From assembly GCA_035048495.1 (NCBI GenBank), contig CM068545.1:24958741-25022740 (forward strand): 64,000 bases of DNA, given 5' to 3'. The notes beneath the pieces are model-generated. The model was not told the DNA's origin. It saw only the letters and a list, made by a program, of their open reading frames with translations, and did not search any database. Of this stretch, positions 1 to 12,016 are shown one piece after another (position 1 is the first letter of the stretch; each line of letters begins with the position of its first letter). This stretch comes from Euptelea pleiosperma. Taxonomy: Eukaryota > Streptophyta > Magnoliopsida > Ranunculales > Eupteleaceae. The position numbers were made by a program, and so were the translations under genes.

Positions 1-67
1 GTACTGCGTAAATGCACATGGGTTTGGATTTCTTTTTTCATGAAATGAGGAATTGCAAGGTGCCAAC

Positions 68-265
68 CATGGTTCGGAGTCTCGGCGGTCCCGTTCTGGA
101 TCGGGTATCCGGATCAGGATAGGATTCCACCAATCCGATCCAAAAATGGATCGTCTCATCCTGAGATCACTGTTTCCCAAAAGTTTCACTTTGTCTCGGA
201 TGAGATGCGCCGATTTTGTTCTGGATCGAGATAAGAGCCCACTGATCCAGAGATTTCAAACCATG
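68..265. mobile_element. Foldback element, family H copy 1
   Basis: Inverted-repeat element that begins CATGGTTCGGAG and ends with the near-complement TTTCAAACCATG. A second copy in the opposite orientation lies at 9038-9212 and shares the words GATCCGGATCGGGAT and GTTTCCCAAA. No clean target duplication is visible, so the superfamily is open. No coding capacity. Confidence 0.5.
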
Positions 266-764
266 ATCTTAACCATACATGTGGCACTACTAAGACATCT
301 AAACCATTGGATGGTTAGTAGTTAGAATCAAGTGGTGATCGGAGTTTAATTACGATTGCCCAATCATACTCGTACGATCTTTGAATATTGACCCTTGAAG
401 AAGTAATCAACGAAATGAACAGTTCTGATTGATTAATCAGTGTGACTCCTGTGTGAACTGTCAAAATTCTTGCTTGGCCGCAAAGTCTCATGTTGGTAAT
501 TAAGTATTACAATATAAACTTTGCTACCTAAGTTGCCTTCTTGGAAGAATCTCATCTTAAGGGTCAAATGGAGCTAGCTAGCCAGTCTCAAAATCTACAC
601 TGAGTCAAGTCAATGAGAAATAAAGTCAAATAGATGAGCGGTTCTTGTTAATTATTATCAATAAGCCAAACCATTAAAAGAGATGGAGACAAATCCCATA
701 TTTGATATTATTTGAAGAGATTATATCTACCGTTCAATTTCTTAGATGCTTCGTAATACGGCAA
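266..764. other. Gene-free AT-rich stretch
   Basis: No convincing exon, RNA gene or structured repeat seen. Short ORFs here have no recognisable motif. Confidence 0.4.
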
Positions 765-1305
765 TTGTATTACGCAATGTACAATCAAGCTGATTTAGTC
801 CAACCCTTGTTGTGAGTCACTTAGGATGACACGTGCTTTTGTGACGGTGGTGGGGCCACCTGATGATATGCTAAAATGGTACACGATCATGCATGACAAG
901 TTGATAGTAAAGAATGGACGGTCCAAAATTTAGATGATTAATTTATGGTGAAGATGATCTCCGCATCAACCCTTAATTCATCTCCATGTGGGCCTCACAA
1001 CTGAATGTTATTTATCCCTTGTTTTTATTGTCGTGCATGAATATGCATGTATTATTATTTAAATTAAAGGAAAAGGATAGCGTAGTCCTTAGGATGATAT
1101 TGTACCATCGTAGTCCTAAGTGGGATATTCATGTCGTGGTCTTCGAGATTTGTGTTGTGGTCTTTGTGATTTGTGCGGTGAGAAAATCGATGACCATTAT
1201 TACGTGATCTGTGATGACGAGGTACAATATCATCCTAGGGATGATGAAGATGCTATTATTGACCTTTTATAAATGCATTTATGAGGTAAGCCATGATTTT
1301 AGGAG
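765..1305. repeat. Local duplication, copy 1
   Basis: Starts with TTACGCAATGTAC and AAGCTGATTTAGTC, passes through CATCTCCATGTGGGCC and an inverted-repeat block (TAGTCCTTAGGATGATAT with its complement near 1225-1255), and ends near GAGGTAAGC. The same ordered landmarks recur at 1320-2960. This is the shorter copy and lacks the two insertions found in copy 2, so it serves as the empty-site reference. Confidence 0.5.
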
Positions 1306-1709
1306 TCCTTCTATTTGACACCATTACGCAATGTACTGTCAAGCTGATTTAGTCAACTTTTTTTTGTTAGGCTCGGGGATCCGGGGACATAAATTTGTTT
1401 ACACAAATTTTCACCCGATATCTCGCGCGTCGATTCCGAGAATCCAACGGTGGTTTTGCTTTGGCAAAAGTGAATGCCAGCTCAGCACTATCATGCACCA
1501 TTGGATTCTTGGAATTGACGCCTGATATGTCTGTGGCGGGGGCCACATGATGATGTGTTAAATGACTGATTTTTTGTGAGCATGATCTTCATCGTATACT
1601 TCGTAATATCGTATTTTATTATTGTACAAACAATTGTGTTACACGCATTGTATTGTGTATAGGTGATTTGATCTACCTGTGATGCAGACACTGAAAAAAG
1701 GTACACGAT

Positions 1710-2089
1710 AGAGTTGAAACTCGGTCGGGTTGGGGGTCAAGAGTCAATTCACTAATCCAATAAAACACGATATTTTCAATATCAACCAATCACATAAAAT
1801 GTTAAAAATGTAGTTTCAAGGGCATTTTGTAATCTCACACAAGGGGTTACATTTGCCACAATGTAGTGTGGATGTTTGTCAGTATACTAATACAAATATC
1901 TAGCTTATATGTCGGGTTCGGGTTAGGTCAGGTTGGCCGAGCCTCAACCCTAACCCAACCCGACTTAACCGGGTTACCAAAAAATTGGCCCAAGCTCAAC
2001 CCAAGTTCTAAAAGGGCTAACCCAACCCAACCCTAACATCGGGTTCAATCCGTCAGGCTCTGGTTGGGTCCGCCCAAGTTGCAACCTTA
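1710..2089. mobile_element. GC-richer MITE with 9 bp target duplication
   Basis: Flanked by GTACACGAT (1701-1709) and GTACATGAT (2090-2098), nine bases with one mismatch. The ends are loosely inverted (AGAGTTGAAACTC and GTTGCAACCTTA). The interior is dominated by AACCCAACCC and GGGTTGGG words. A 9 bp duplication is usual for Mutator-like elements. Interrupts the local duplication around it. No transposase. Confidence 0.55.
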
Positions 2090-2428
2090 GTACATGATCG
2101 TAAGGCCTACGTGAAGACGTGTCATGAGATCATCATAAAAAAAAAATCAGCACTTTTTGAAACTTCTAAAAATATCAAATGTGGAATTAAAGTTAATAAA
2201 AATGGACTGTCCAAAACAATATCAGCTTATAATTCACTTTTCATAAAGCTAGAAAAAAGAAAATGATCTCTATATCAACCCAACAACCCTTAATTCATCT
2301 CCACGTGGGCCTCACAACTCAAGTAGGATAGCATAGTCCTTAGGATGATATTGTACCATCGTCGTCCTACCTAACTACAAGTAGAAGCGAGATATTCTAT
2401 AAAATTAATGTCGTGGTCTTCGTGATTT

Positions 2429-2822
2429 GAGTAAAACTTGTGTCACAAGATTTTGTGACGGAAGCCAGTAACAGCACTCAATACGAGCCACGTGACACAC
2501 TATTAGAGGACGATGACCGTATGGATGTTTGGCCAGTCCCTCGGTGGACCGGTACAAACAAAATCAGCTTGATTAGTGATATCTAACCTATTTGGTTGAA
2601 CTTATTTTCATGGGTTGATTTTAACAGTAAGAATCTGAGCGTTATTTGGATGCAAAAATCCGAAGGTTATAAATCACTAATTAGGCTGATTTTTGGTTTG
2701 TAGGTCTACCGAGGGACTGGCCAAACATCCATACGGTCAGCGTCCTCTGATTGTATGCCACGTGGCTCGAATCGAGTGCTGTAACCGGCTTCCCTCACAA
2801 CATCTTGTGACAAGTTTTACTC
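2429..2822. mobile_element. Foldback MITE family A, copy 1
   Basis: Long inverted arms of roughly 150 bp: starts GAGTAAAACTTG and ends CAAGTTTTACTC. Both arms carry the family words CCACGTG, CCGTATGGATGTTTGGCCA and their complements. It splits a block that is continuous at 1075-1275, so it is an insertion. Flanks TCGTGATTT and GATTTGATT match only partly. No protein coding. Confidence 0.65.
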
Positions 2823-2960
2823 GATTTGATTTGTGTGGTAAGAATATCGAGGACCATTATTACGCGGTCTAGATCAAAGGACGACGAAGATATAGTATCG
2901 TCCTCGGGATGATGATATCTTATCCCTTACTTGCATTTATGAGGTAAGCGATGATTAAAG

Positions 2961-4380
2961 GTGACATTACATAGAATAGAATGGTCATAAATTTGGCACG
3001 TGAGAGAGACTTTTCTTTAGTGGGGATCGGTGGGTCGCCGCGCGATTTGCTATGGCCGAGGAAAATCGACATTGCAAGTTGGGGTAGGGGGGAACGGTAA
3101 AACTGGTCGTACAAGTTAGGTGTATGAGATAATGTTATATATTTTTTCTTTTTTCTTTTTTGTATAAATAATTAATATTATGTATAAATAATTAAATATA
3201 CGAAATTCTCAAAATTTCATTAAGGATGAGAAAATAAAATTTTAAAAATATAGAAAAATCTTAAAATACCTAGAGGCCAGGTTATAATTTTACGAAAATT
3301 TAATTATATATCAAGACACACGGGAGCACATGCAACAGCAAATTGAACAGTAAATGCGTCAACGTATGACAACGTGTTCTATCCGTAAAATTAAATTATC
3401 GCAACCATTAGTTGTTAGATGTACCTATTAGATAGTATACTTATTTACAAGTAATGCATCCAAGTGCGGATGAACTGGCAATTCGTCTTTTCTCCCTAAA
3501 TAGCTCGCGCTGATTGCAATAGTCAATTAATGCATTTTTTGCATGACAAAAAAATACAAAAAAAAAAAAAATTGTAACCGTCTTGCATTCTTATTCGTGA
3601 GCTCACAAAAAAATCTTCGATTTTCTTAATAAAATTGACGACGATATCCTCTTATATTATTTTTTTTTTTTTTAATAATTCATGATATAATGCTAAAGAT
3701 GTACATGCTATAGATTGTAACAATTACTTTCAACATCAAACCTTAATCTTAGTTACCGAAAGCTCGTCGATTAGTGGACCCGAACCCCATTATATACGTG
3801 CATTATGGCGTAATAGGGTTTGTTAACTTTAATTTTTATTAAAAATACTAAAAATCTCAATTTACCAAATATAGTAAATTATTAAATATAGTAAAAAAAC
3901 CAACATTCTACCTGCCATAACTGCTAAATTTAAGGATAAATAAAATAAAAATCTAGCCATACCCTTTTTTTAATTAATTGTTCACCAAGATAATTTCTAG
4001 TAATTTAATCAATTTAAAGGAATTAAGTTATTAAGTTTATAAAAAAAACAAAAAGAAAGAAAGAAAATAAATTATATTATTTTTAAGGGGTTCAAATATC
4101 GAGTATTAATATTTAGGAAGGGCTTTTTTGGGATAAACAAAATAACCAAGATGTTGGGAAGAAGAAATTAAGCAAATACAAAAAGTCAACAAAAAAAATC
4201 TTAAGGGGTAATTAACAATTTTAGAAAAGAATAGGTCCTTGATAGAAGAAGTTGGTGGTTCTGACTTTTGACCCTTTTGGGTTGGTGGACCGTTGACACG
4301 GTGAATGTCCCCAACTCTCATTTACCTGGATATAAAACTATACGGATAAAAATAAAACCCATGAAAATTACTCTAATCCT
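2961..4380. other. Gene-free AT-rich stretch
   Basis: Strongly AT-rich with A/T homopolymers near 3550-3570 and 3660-3673. No exon-like sequence or long inverted repeat recognised. Confidence 0.4.
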
Positions 4381-4486
4381 ACGGTCAAAAATCAATAATC
4401 AAGCTGATCTTTTGTCCTGTGGGTCCACCTAGGGATGGGCCAAACATCCTACGGTCAGTAATTGTGCCACGTTGCTAATCTAGGGA
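4381..4486. mobile_element. Half copy of foldback family A
   Basis: Contains one arm only: GGTCCACCTAGGGATGGGCC followed by ACGGTCAGTAATTGTGCCACG. The opposite arm is missing, so this is a truncated remnant. Confidence 0.45.
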
Positions 4487-4851
4487 GTCTGTCGTCCCTA
4501 GGTTCATACATTGTTTTGTTTGATGTGAATCTCGAAGAACATCAACGGTCAGGACGTAAGCGTGGCTTTTCGAGTGTTTGGATGGGCAGCGGTCAAAAAG
4601 TCAAACACCGCGTTCTTAGTACACACGAAATCAGTACCTGATATAAATTCACGTGCGTGCTATGTTCACACCACACACCTTCCCCATCTGTTTGGGTTTT
4701 TATTATTGTCCTCCGGACAAAACGTGTTCCTCAGGACGACAACATCTTGGTCCATTTTAAAAAAAAAAAAATTTTAACTTTTTTAAAGGTCTGAACGAAA
4801 TAAAGGTGATAAATGAGTCCATATTTCCAGCGGGGTGCAGAACAAAACACA

Positions 4852-5112
4852 CCACATGGAACACTATTTCCGGGCCCACTGACCTTACACACCCATGATG
4901 GACTTAAATACCAACAATGAGACTGATTAGTGATCTCTTAGCCGATGGATTGGAGACTTTTTCATAGGATGATTCCTCACCGTTGGATTCGACTTTTTAA
5001 AATTGGGTAGTCAAATCAATGGCTAGAGATCACCAATGTGGCTGATTGTTAGTGTGTAGGCCATCAAGGGTGGACCAATCATTATGGGCGAAAGATTGTG
5101 CCACATGGCCCT
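4852..5112. mobile_element. Foldback MITE related to families A/B
   Basis: Inverted arms: CCACATGGAACAC near 4853 faces GTGCCACATGGCC near 5100. Internal pairs include CTGATTAGTGATCTCT against AGAGATCACCAATGTGGC and GCCGATGGATTGG against the complementary arm. No ORF. Confidence 0.5.
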
Positions 5113-5390
5113 TTTTTCATGCTCCCCACATGATAAATTCCCATCACGACACCCACCCACTCAATCATTACAAGCCAGTTAGATTAGGTTCATTTCTTTT
5201 ATGATTTAAATATATTTCATAAAGTTATCAATAAAAATACAACTGGAAACAAATTTTATAATTCCATTATTTCTTAATAATAATTAAAATAATATATATA
5301 TTGAGAGGAATATGCACATATAGCTATGGTATATGCTGATAATTCATCCTTTTATCCTTTTGTAAAATTAATTACCTAATTTCAATTAAA

Positions 5391-5552
5391 TTTTTACTAA
5401 CCAGGTAAATTTTTATTTTTATTTTTATTTTTATTTTTATTTTAAATGTACGAATATAATATAATATTACGACAAATTTTTACTAACCAGGTAAATTTTT
5501 ATTTTTTATTTTTATTTTTATTTTCTTTCAAATGTACGAATATAATAATATA
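5391..5552. repeat. Direct duplication with (TTTTA)n tract
   Basis: The string TTTTTACTAACCAGGTAAAT occurs at about 5391 and again near 5477, each time followed by a run of TTTTA pentamers and AAATGTACGAATATAATA. Two copies of roughly 85 bp in tandem. Confidence 0.7.
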
Positions 5553-5755
5553 ATATTATGACTTATTTCGAGTAATTTGATATCATTTTTAAACTAGGGT
5601 TTATGCATATTAAACTAGGCGGTAATTTATAAAAAATAATTTACTCCTTCGAGTATTTACGGTCCCTCTCGTATCCCCCTCAATCCATAAGCATATACTT
5701 ATGTCGTAAGAGATGGAACATTATAATAAATATTATTTTGACAAGTTCTTTTCTT

Positions 5756-5803
5756 TTTCTTCTTCTTCTTCTTCTTATTATTATTATTATTATTGTTGTT
5801 GTC
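5756..5803. repeat. Compound microsatellite (CTT)n(TTA)n(TTG)n
   Basis: Consecutive CTT, then TTA, then TTG trinucleotide runs read directly from the sequence. Confidence 0.9.
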
Positions 5804-6340
5804 TGGACAAGTTCAAAATAAGAAAATAGCCAAATCTCGTATCGATGATACGATCTAGAAAGACGTGAAAAATGGTGAAAATAAAGATAATTAATTATTT
5901 CGAAAAGGATATCTTAAGTTCAAGAAAGATCATGATATATGTATATTTAAATCATCAGACAGTAGTAGGTCAAATGAGTCACAATCGTCCACCTGGCTAT
6001 GTATTAGCGTGAGGCACGCAAGAAGGGCATTCGTCCATTAATAAGGAGAATATATGTATGTATGCATTTATAAAGAGAAATATCTTTTCTTTTATTATTA
6101 GTCACAAAATTATGGTAGCTAAGCGATCACACATTCAAATTTCAAAGATGGTTATGTCAATAGCCAAAAACAAATAGGCCACGTCTTCCACATATACGCT
6201 ATCTAGCTTATAAAATTACGCACCTTTTAATGTCTTAGTTTTTATAATAAGAGTCCGCCTTAGCTCCGTGCAAGTTGTTGGGGTCCCACTGACACGCATC
6301 TTTGCACATGTATTTCCATAACCCGCTCTAATCCACCTAA

Positions 6341-6612
6341 TTAAACTTGTTGTTGACGATGGACCATCGTATGAGCCATGTGGCACACTCTTAAAGATCG
6401 CAGAACGTATGGATGTTTGGACCGTTCCTAGGTCGACCCAATTTAACTCATAAAAATGACTCCGATTAACGTTTAGAAATCACTAATTATGCTAATTTTT
6501 GGATTGTAGGTCCACTTGGGGTTGGGCCATGCAAACATCAATACGGTCAGTGATCTCTAAGAGTGTGCCACGTGGCTCATATTGTGATCCGTCCGTCAGC
6601 AAAGTTCTACTC
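6341..6612. mobile_element. Foldback MITE family A, copy 2
   Basis: Left arm TTAAACTTGTTG...GAGCCATGTGGCACAC and right arm GTGTGCCACGTGGCTC...AAAGTTCTACTC are inverted copies. The centre has the family AAATCACTAATTATGC and GGTCCACTTGGGG words. A CACTG-type flank match could not be confirmed. No coding capacity. Confidence 0.55.
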
Positions 6613-6668
6613 ATGCCCCAGAAGGGTAAGAAGACCTATACCTTAAATTTTAAGGGTTGTGATATAAG

Positions 6669-6946
6669 AAGGTAGAACTGACGCTGTTTGGCATCAGGTA
6701 TAGCGATGTTTGTTACTCACGGCTGCCATCTGGACCCATGGACTGCATTGATGTTTAGCCCACCCACCAAAAAATCAGTTTGTTGGATGATTTTTAGCCA
6801 TTGGTTTTAGTACCCAACAAATAGTTGAATCTAACTGTTAGGATCACGCCTTAAAAATTACTAAAAATCTAATGGCTAGAGATTAACCGATTAGGGTGAT
6901 TTTTGGTGTGTATATCCATAAACATCCATACGGTCAGTGGGTCAAA
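6669..6946. mobile_element. Foldback MITE family C, copy 2
   Basis: Family C words GTTACTCACGGCTGCC, GATGTTTAGCCCACCC and TTTTTAGCCATTGG at the left are mirrored at the right by GGCTAGAGATTAACC and AACATCCATACGGTCAGTGG. Related copies lie at 9297-9667 and 37727-38050. Confidence 0.5.
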
Positions 6947-9037
6947 GGGGAGGGGTGAATGACAGAAAAAGGAAAATGCTACCCCAAGGCGGACAAACTA
7001 TGACCCATTGACCATTGATTCAAGAGATCCACGGTCCACGAGGCAACAGCTGCAAAGAGTAAAATAAGTGTTGTCTCTTGAATCCAACGGTCAAAGGCCT
7101 CAACCAAACATTTTTGTCTGGTTATCAATGGGAGTAAATGAGAACTTTCTTAGATGCCAAGAAAGTTCAATAAAGAAAAAGGACAAATCATCATCAGAAA
7201 CACACTATAAAGTGTGACACTTGGTACTAGTATCTAAGAGTGTGACACGTGGCTCTAAAAGACGTCGCTTAGGAAAAATGTTACTCGTTAATTACTGATC
7301 AGAGAAAAGAGAAACACAGAGTTTCCATTTCCATAAATCGAGCGTGCATGTCTCAACGAGAACCTCGTGTTTTACTCAGTACGACAAAACGTGAAGCACG
7401 TGGCCCTGCCTTCTCATGCTTAGAACTTAGATATGGCCTAGAGCTTCTTATTAACATGAATTCTGTTGCTATCATCTTGAAGACGACGTAGTCTCTTATT
7501 CTATGTGGTCCTCTCGTTCAAATGTTTGGAAAGTTCGCGTGTTGGCCGAATTATTCTTAAACTTTCTCCGAATTATTCAGTTATGAACATGGAAAATTAT
7601 TTTATAAGACAAAAGTTGTAACTATTTTGTTTTTTTTTTTAATTATTTATGTCAAATTTTAAATGACAAGTCTGCATTGTGCCCGAACATCTCCCTTTGC
7701 CGCAATGACAGTTGGAACCGTATGAATTACTAGGTCCGCGCATTAGGGTGGACGTCCTCCAAAGCTGAAAACACCATTATTAGTCTCAAATCCAGTCGTT
7801 CCAGACAACGAGGACGAGGCCCTTGACTCTTTAGGCCAGTTGTGGGGTACAATAATGCCAACAAGTTGTGGAAACCAGACCCATATTTTTAATCGGGTTG
7901 GGATCCGTGCACAACTTCTTTTTTTTGACAACCATTTATCGGGCAAAGATTCCGAGAATCCAACGATAGATGATAGTGCTTAGCTGCATTCACTTTTTTG
8001 TTTGCTGTCGAAGGGTATCCCCAAACCTTTTTGGGTGGGACTAATCCCTCCGGTCGTGCGGACTGACTCCACAGAAGTTTCCCTACGTACCACTGGGTAA
8101 GTCAGGAGGCCCGCGAGTCTTTAACACACGATCTGAGGGAGCAAACCCATATCGTGTTTCTACTTCTACCACTTAAGTCTTGGAATCCAGGCCCGAGAAG
8201 TGGTTGTCAAATCCCGAGCCTTTTTAATTTTTACGTCTCTAAGGACATGTGACCTCTGGCACTCCACCAAAGACAGGACAAGTAAGTAGTTCATGGTCTT
8301 TGAGATTTCTCTAAGATCTGGCTTACAAAGACATAAAATAAAAATAATTGAGAACTCTAAGATGATAATGTGAATCTCGACGACTATCCAACGATTCAGA
8401 TTTAGCGAGGGCGGGTTCCATACAGATCGAGTCGCTACATTATTTATTTTTTTTATTATTTTTTTGTGTCAGAGAGATGGGGTGGTTAAGCTCTCAGCTA
8501 TACAACTGACAAAATATTTATTCTATTTTTAGTAGGTAAGATGAGGTTAGGCAGACCAACTATATTATATTATTATTACGAAAAATAGTTAATTACATCC
8601 ATATGCTTCATGCATTTTCCGTTATATACATTTTTTTTTTTTTATTATCATCATCTACGCATTTATCATAATTATTTGGGGTCGACAACATGAATCGTAT
8701 TTCATAATTTGCGTGTATATATACATATGTACACGTGTGAGCACGTCCTCTCTCTTTCTATAGAGATTATTTTGTTCCCACTATATAGAGATTCTGATCC
8801 CACCCATATGGGAAGACTGACATTAATTAACAAATTCCTAGCCTGCGATGTACTCGGCGCAACAACGATGTGTCGGGTCCCTACAAATCTTTGTAGAACA
8901 CGTATATAAAAAATAAAAATAAAATGTTTGGATACTATACTACGTAACACTGATACTTCTTTGTTTACCACGTATTTATTTTAAATTTTTTTTTCAGTCC
9001 ATAAAACATAAATTATGTGGCACCTTGGAGTAGAGAA
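6947..9037. other. Gene-free stretch with repeat fragments
   Basis: No exon recognised. Holds a family A arm fragment near 7225-7255 (TAAGAGTGTGACACGTGGCTC), a dispersed repeat at 7570-7735 that reappears at 10796-10985 (GAACATGGAAAATT, TAAGACAAAA, GACAA, GCCGC in the same order), a fragment near 7944-8000 with ATTCCGAGAATCCAACG shared with about 1433, and a GC-richer unassigned block at 8020-8290. Confidence 0.4.
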
Positions 9038-9212
9038 CATGGTTAGAAGTTTCGGCCGATTCGATTCAAAACTGGATTGTCTCGCACTGGCGGGATCATT
9101 GTTTCCCAAATAAGTTTCACTTTGTCTTGGGCAAGATGCGTCGATCCCGTCTTGGATTAGACCTGATCCGGATCGGGATGGAATCCCACCAATCCCGAGG
9201 TTTCGAACCATG
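9038..9212. mobile_element. Foldback element, family H copy 2
   Basis: Begins CATGGTTAGAAGTTTCGG and ends CCGAGGTTTCGAACCATG, an inverted pair. It is the reverse-oriented relative of 68-265. Flanking octamers GTAGAGAA and GTAGTGGT agree at five of eight positions, so a target duplication is only suggestive. Confidence 0.5.
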
Positions 9213-9296
9213 GTAGTGGTAGAGGATGTGAATTCGTAAATAAAGTCTCATCCCATGCTAAAACCATGACAAGAAAAATAATTTCAAGGAAAAAAG

Positions 9297-9667
9297 ATGT
9301 AACAAGGTAGACCTGACAAATTAGTGCGATTTTTGTTACTCACCGCTGCCCTCTAGGTCCATTGACGGCTTGGATGTTTAGCTAGCCCGTCCCTTGGTGG
9401 ATGTACACACCAAAAATACCCTGATTAGTAGTCTCTAGCCATTAGATTTTAGTACTTTTTAAGTAGTGCTTCTAGCCGTTGGATTCAACCATTTTTTAAA
9501 ATACTAAACCCAATGGCTAAAAATCATCAAATAAGTTGATTTTTGGTATGAACTTATACCAACGGGTAGGCTAAACATCCATGCAGTCAATGGGCCCACA
9601 TGGCAGCTGTGAGTAACAAAAAGGCGTTACCTGACTGCAAAAAGCGTCAGAGTCAGGTCTACTGAGT
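9297..9667. mobile_element. Foldback MITE family C, copy 1
   Basis: Outer arms AAGGTAGACCTGAC near 9306 and GTCAGGTCTACTGAG near 9652 are inverted. Inner arms TTTTTGTTACTCACCGCTGC and GCAGCTGTGAGTAACAAAAA are near-perfect complements. No ORF. This is the best-preserved member of family C in the window. Confidence 0.65.
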
Positions 9668-9700
9668 TAGATCGTTTTAAGAGTACATGTCCTCAAAAGA

Positions 9701-10037
9701 GAGTAAAACTTTGAGCCACGTGGCACACTTTTAGAGGACTCTGACCGTATGGATGTTTGGCCAATCCCTAGGTGGAGCTAAAAACCAAAAAATCAGCCCG
9801 ATTAGTGATTTCTAAGCGTTGGATTGGAATTATTTTCATGCGTTTATTTTAACCGTGGGAATTTGAGCAATATTGACCCTTATTTGAGGTACAAATATCC
9901 AAAGGTGTGAAATCACAAATCAAGCTGCGTTTTGGTTTGTAGGTCCATCTAGGGATTGGAAAAACGTCCATACGGTCCGAGTCCTCTAAGAGTGTAGCAT
10001 GTGGGTCATATTGCGCCATGTCATCAAAGTTATACTC
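9701..10037. mobile_element. Foldback MITE family A, copy 3, clean 9 bp duplication
   Basis: Ends GAGTAAAACTTTGAGCC and GTTATACTC are inverted. It is flanked on both sides by CTCAAAAGA (9692-9700 and 10038-10046), a perfect nine-base duplication typical of Mutator-superfamily insertion. The arms include CCACGTGGCACAC (G-box core CACGTG at 9717-9722) and CCGTATGGATGTTTGGCC with complements. 337 bp, non-coding. This copy defines the ends of the family. Confidence 0.8.
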
Positions 10038-10046
10038 CTCAAAAGA

Positions 10047-10795
10047 AAACCCGTAGCGGATTGTTGCTAGAAGGAAACCCGTAGCAGTGTTGCGGCGGGG
10101 GGACCATATTATAAAGGGAGACCGTAGACTTCATTTTCACAACTGTGATTGTCGCCAGCGGCAACCGCCACCTCCCTTAAAATTAAAAAAATAAAATCAA
10201 CTATGGTCCATTAGAAACGATAAACACGTGCTGTAAACACATAAATTGGTGGCTAAAATCATTAAAATGAGAGGTAGAGACCACGTGTGATTTCTTTACA
10301 CCAATCCATGATTTATTAATGAAGGGTTGTGATCACGGGTAGATCTATAAGATTATACGCGGAAACGAGACGTGATCATCTAGTTGGTCCAGGTTGTCTA
10401 ATCTTTCGACCGGTCAACTTATTTTTGTTCGGTAAAGTAGGTTCACAGCCTGTCATTAATATTATCTGCTGGGGCTACGGGGCGAATTCTGGGCCAGATA
10501 CATGGGAATAAATCTTTCGGGTGGAGCCCACATGATTTTAGTAGAGAATATTCCTTAAATATCCCTCCCATGTGTCAACCCAGCATTTGCCCCATAATTT
10601 AACCAGAGCAAATTTTATTTTATTATTTGTTTTCTGAAACGCGTGGAGACCAATTAATGAGCCACACGGCACACTGTTCGAGACCACTGACCCTACGGAT
10701 CTTCAGGGTTGACTTTCATTGAATTATTAGGAACAAACTATGATTTTTTTTTAACCAAGGGTTGTGATCACGTGTATATCTAGAAGTTGTACAGG
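10047..10795. other. Gene-free stretch
   Basis: No supported gene. Includes one arm of family A near 10659-10712 (GCCACACGGCACACTG, GACCACTGACCCTACGG). The rest is unassigned. Confidence 0.35.
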
Positions 10796-10985
10796 AATTA
10801 TTTCTGTATTTTTTAGTTTTGAACATGAAAATTCATTTTGTAAGACAAAAAATTGTTAATATTTTACTTTTCTATTTTATTTTTTAATTTATTTTTGCCG
10901 AGTTTTTTAACGCATTTTTTTATGACAAACTGAATTGTACTCCAACATTACCCGTACCGTATTTTTGCCGCGCACTCTAAATCCT
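10796..10985. repeat. Dispersed repeat shared with 7570-7735
   Basis: Ordered matches to the earlier copy: GAACATGAAAATTCATTTT, GTAAGACAAAA, AATTTATTT, TTTATGACAA, GTACTCCAACATTACCC and GCCGCGCAC. Both copies precede GTATGAATTA or CTAGTTAG-like sequence. Identity unknown. Confidence 0.4.
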
Positions 10986-11346
10986 AGTTAGTAAATTCAT
11001 GTATTATACATGTTTAATACTCGAATTTTTTGTTTTTTTTTTACATTACTTGAAGGGTCGTAACTTTGCAATTACAGCCATTCACCCACAGATGTTGCTC
11101 TATTCGACTGAAAGGGAGTGACTTTTTGGAACATTGGCCCGGCACCCCCAAATACACTATTCCATACCCATTTGTTCCATCTTTACCCTCATAGCCTCTG
11201 CGATAGCAGGAGTAGCTTTAGTGTACGAACCCATCATTTCAGCTTCTGCGATGACAGGAGTAGCTTTAGTGTAGCTTCAATTGCTCCAGACCTTATCAAG
11301 CTCTAATGGAGTCAAAAAAAGAGAAAAAAAAAACTTTGTTTTCTGT

Positions 11347-11664
11347 TCTGGATTCGTTGAGGAAGACGAAGCCACCACCAAGACAATATCTATTACAATG
11401 AAGTTTAAGGAAAAAAATAAAGTAAAAAAGAGAAGATCTCTAATTCTCTCTAGTTTCCTCTCCATCTCCTTCTTAGCGCTTGGGGCCCCTTCCAGTGGCT
11501 CCCTCGTTGAAGATGAAGACAAAGCGACAACCAAGATGATCTATGATGCGATGGAGGTTAAAGAAAAAAAAAAACAAAAAAGGAAAAGAGATCTCACATT
11601 CTTTTTAGTTTCTTCTCCCTCTCCAATCTCTTCCGTCTCCTTCTCCAGCGCTTAGGGTCCCTTC
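11347..11664. repeat. Tandem duplication of about 160 bp inside the long-TIR element
   Basis: Two diverged units share GTTGAGGAAGACGAAGCCAC / GTTGAAGATGAAGACAAAGC at their starts and CTTCTTAGCGCTTGGGG / CTCCAGCGCTTAGGG then CCCTTCCAGTGG at their ends. A forward ORF crosses both, but its lysine-rich product looks like translated purine tracts. Confidence 0.55.
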
Positions 11665-12016
11665 CAGTGGTCTCAAAAATCAACAATAAGTAAATAAATG
11701 GCTATACCTGAAGCCTTTGCATCCAATCTACCTTGTTAAATCTATTTTCAAAGATTTTACGATCTACGATTTTTTGTACTTTTTTTACCATATTATGAAT
11801 TAAGTAAAAAAAGTACCAGTTTACAAATCTAGTAAAAAATGTACCAATTTTTAAAAAACATATATCTGACCATATTTACGAGAGATTATTACACTACAAA
11901 GCCATTGGAAGGGACCCCAAACGTTGGGACAACCCCCTTGAATTCTACCTTGGCCGAAGAGATTCATGATTGAAGAGGGTAATGGTTGCTTCTATATCTT
12001 GCCACATGGGAGCAGT

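Larger units (their letters stand above)
1320..2960. repeat. Local duplication, copy 2, with nested insertions
   Basis: Repeats the landmarks of 765-1305 in the same order and orientation (TTACGCAATGTAC at about 1325, CATCTCCACGTGGGCC near 2300, TAGTCCTTAGGATGATAT near 2335, GAGGTAAGCGATG near 2940). It is longer because foldback elements sit inside it at 1710-2089 and 2429-2822, plus a smaller palindrome at about 1430-1520 (ATTCCGAGAATCCAACGG and its partial complement). Confidence 0.5.

Noticed and set aside
1898..2060. AACCCAACCCTAACCC words as possible interstitial telomere repeat
   Set aside because: The plant telomere unit CCCTAAA is not tandemly repeated here; the words are irregular and lie within a MITE with a 9 bp duplication.
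11281..11655. 124-codon forward ORF
   Set aside because: Lysine- and serine-rich product of purine and pyrimidine tracts crossing a tandem duplication; no recognised domain.
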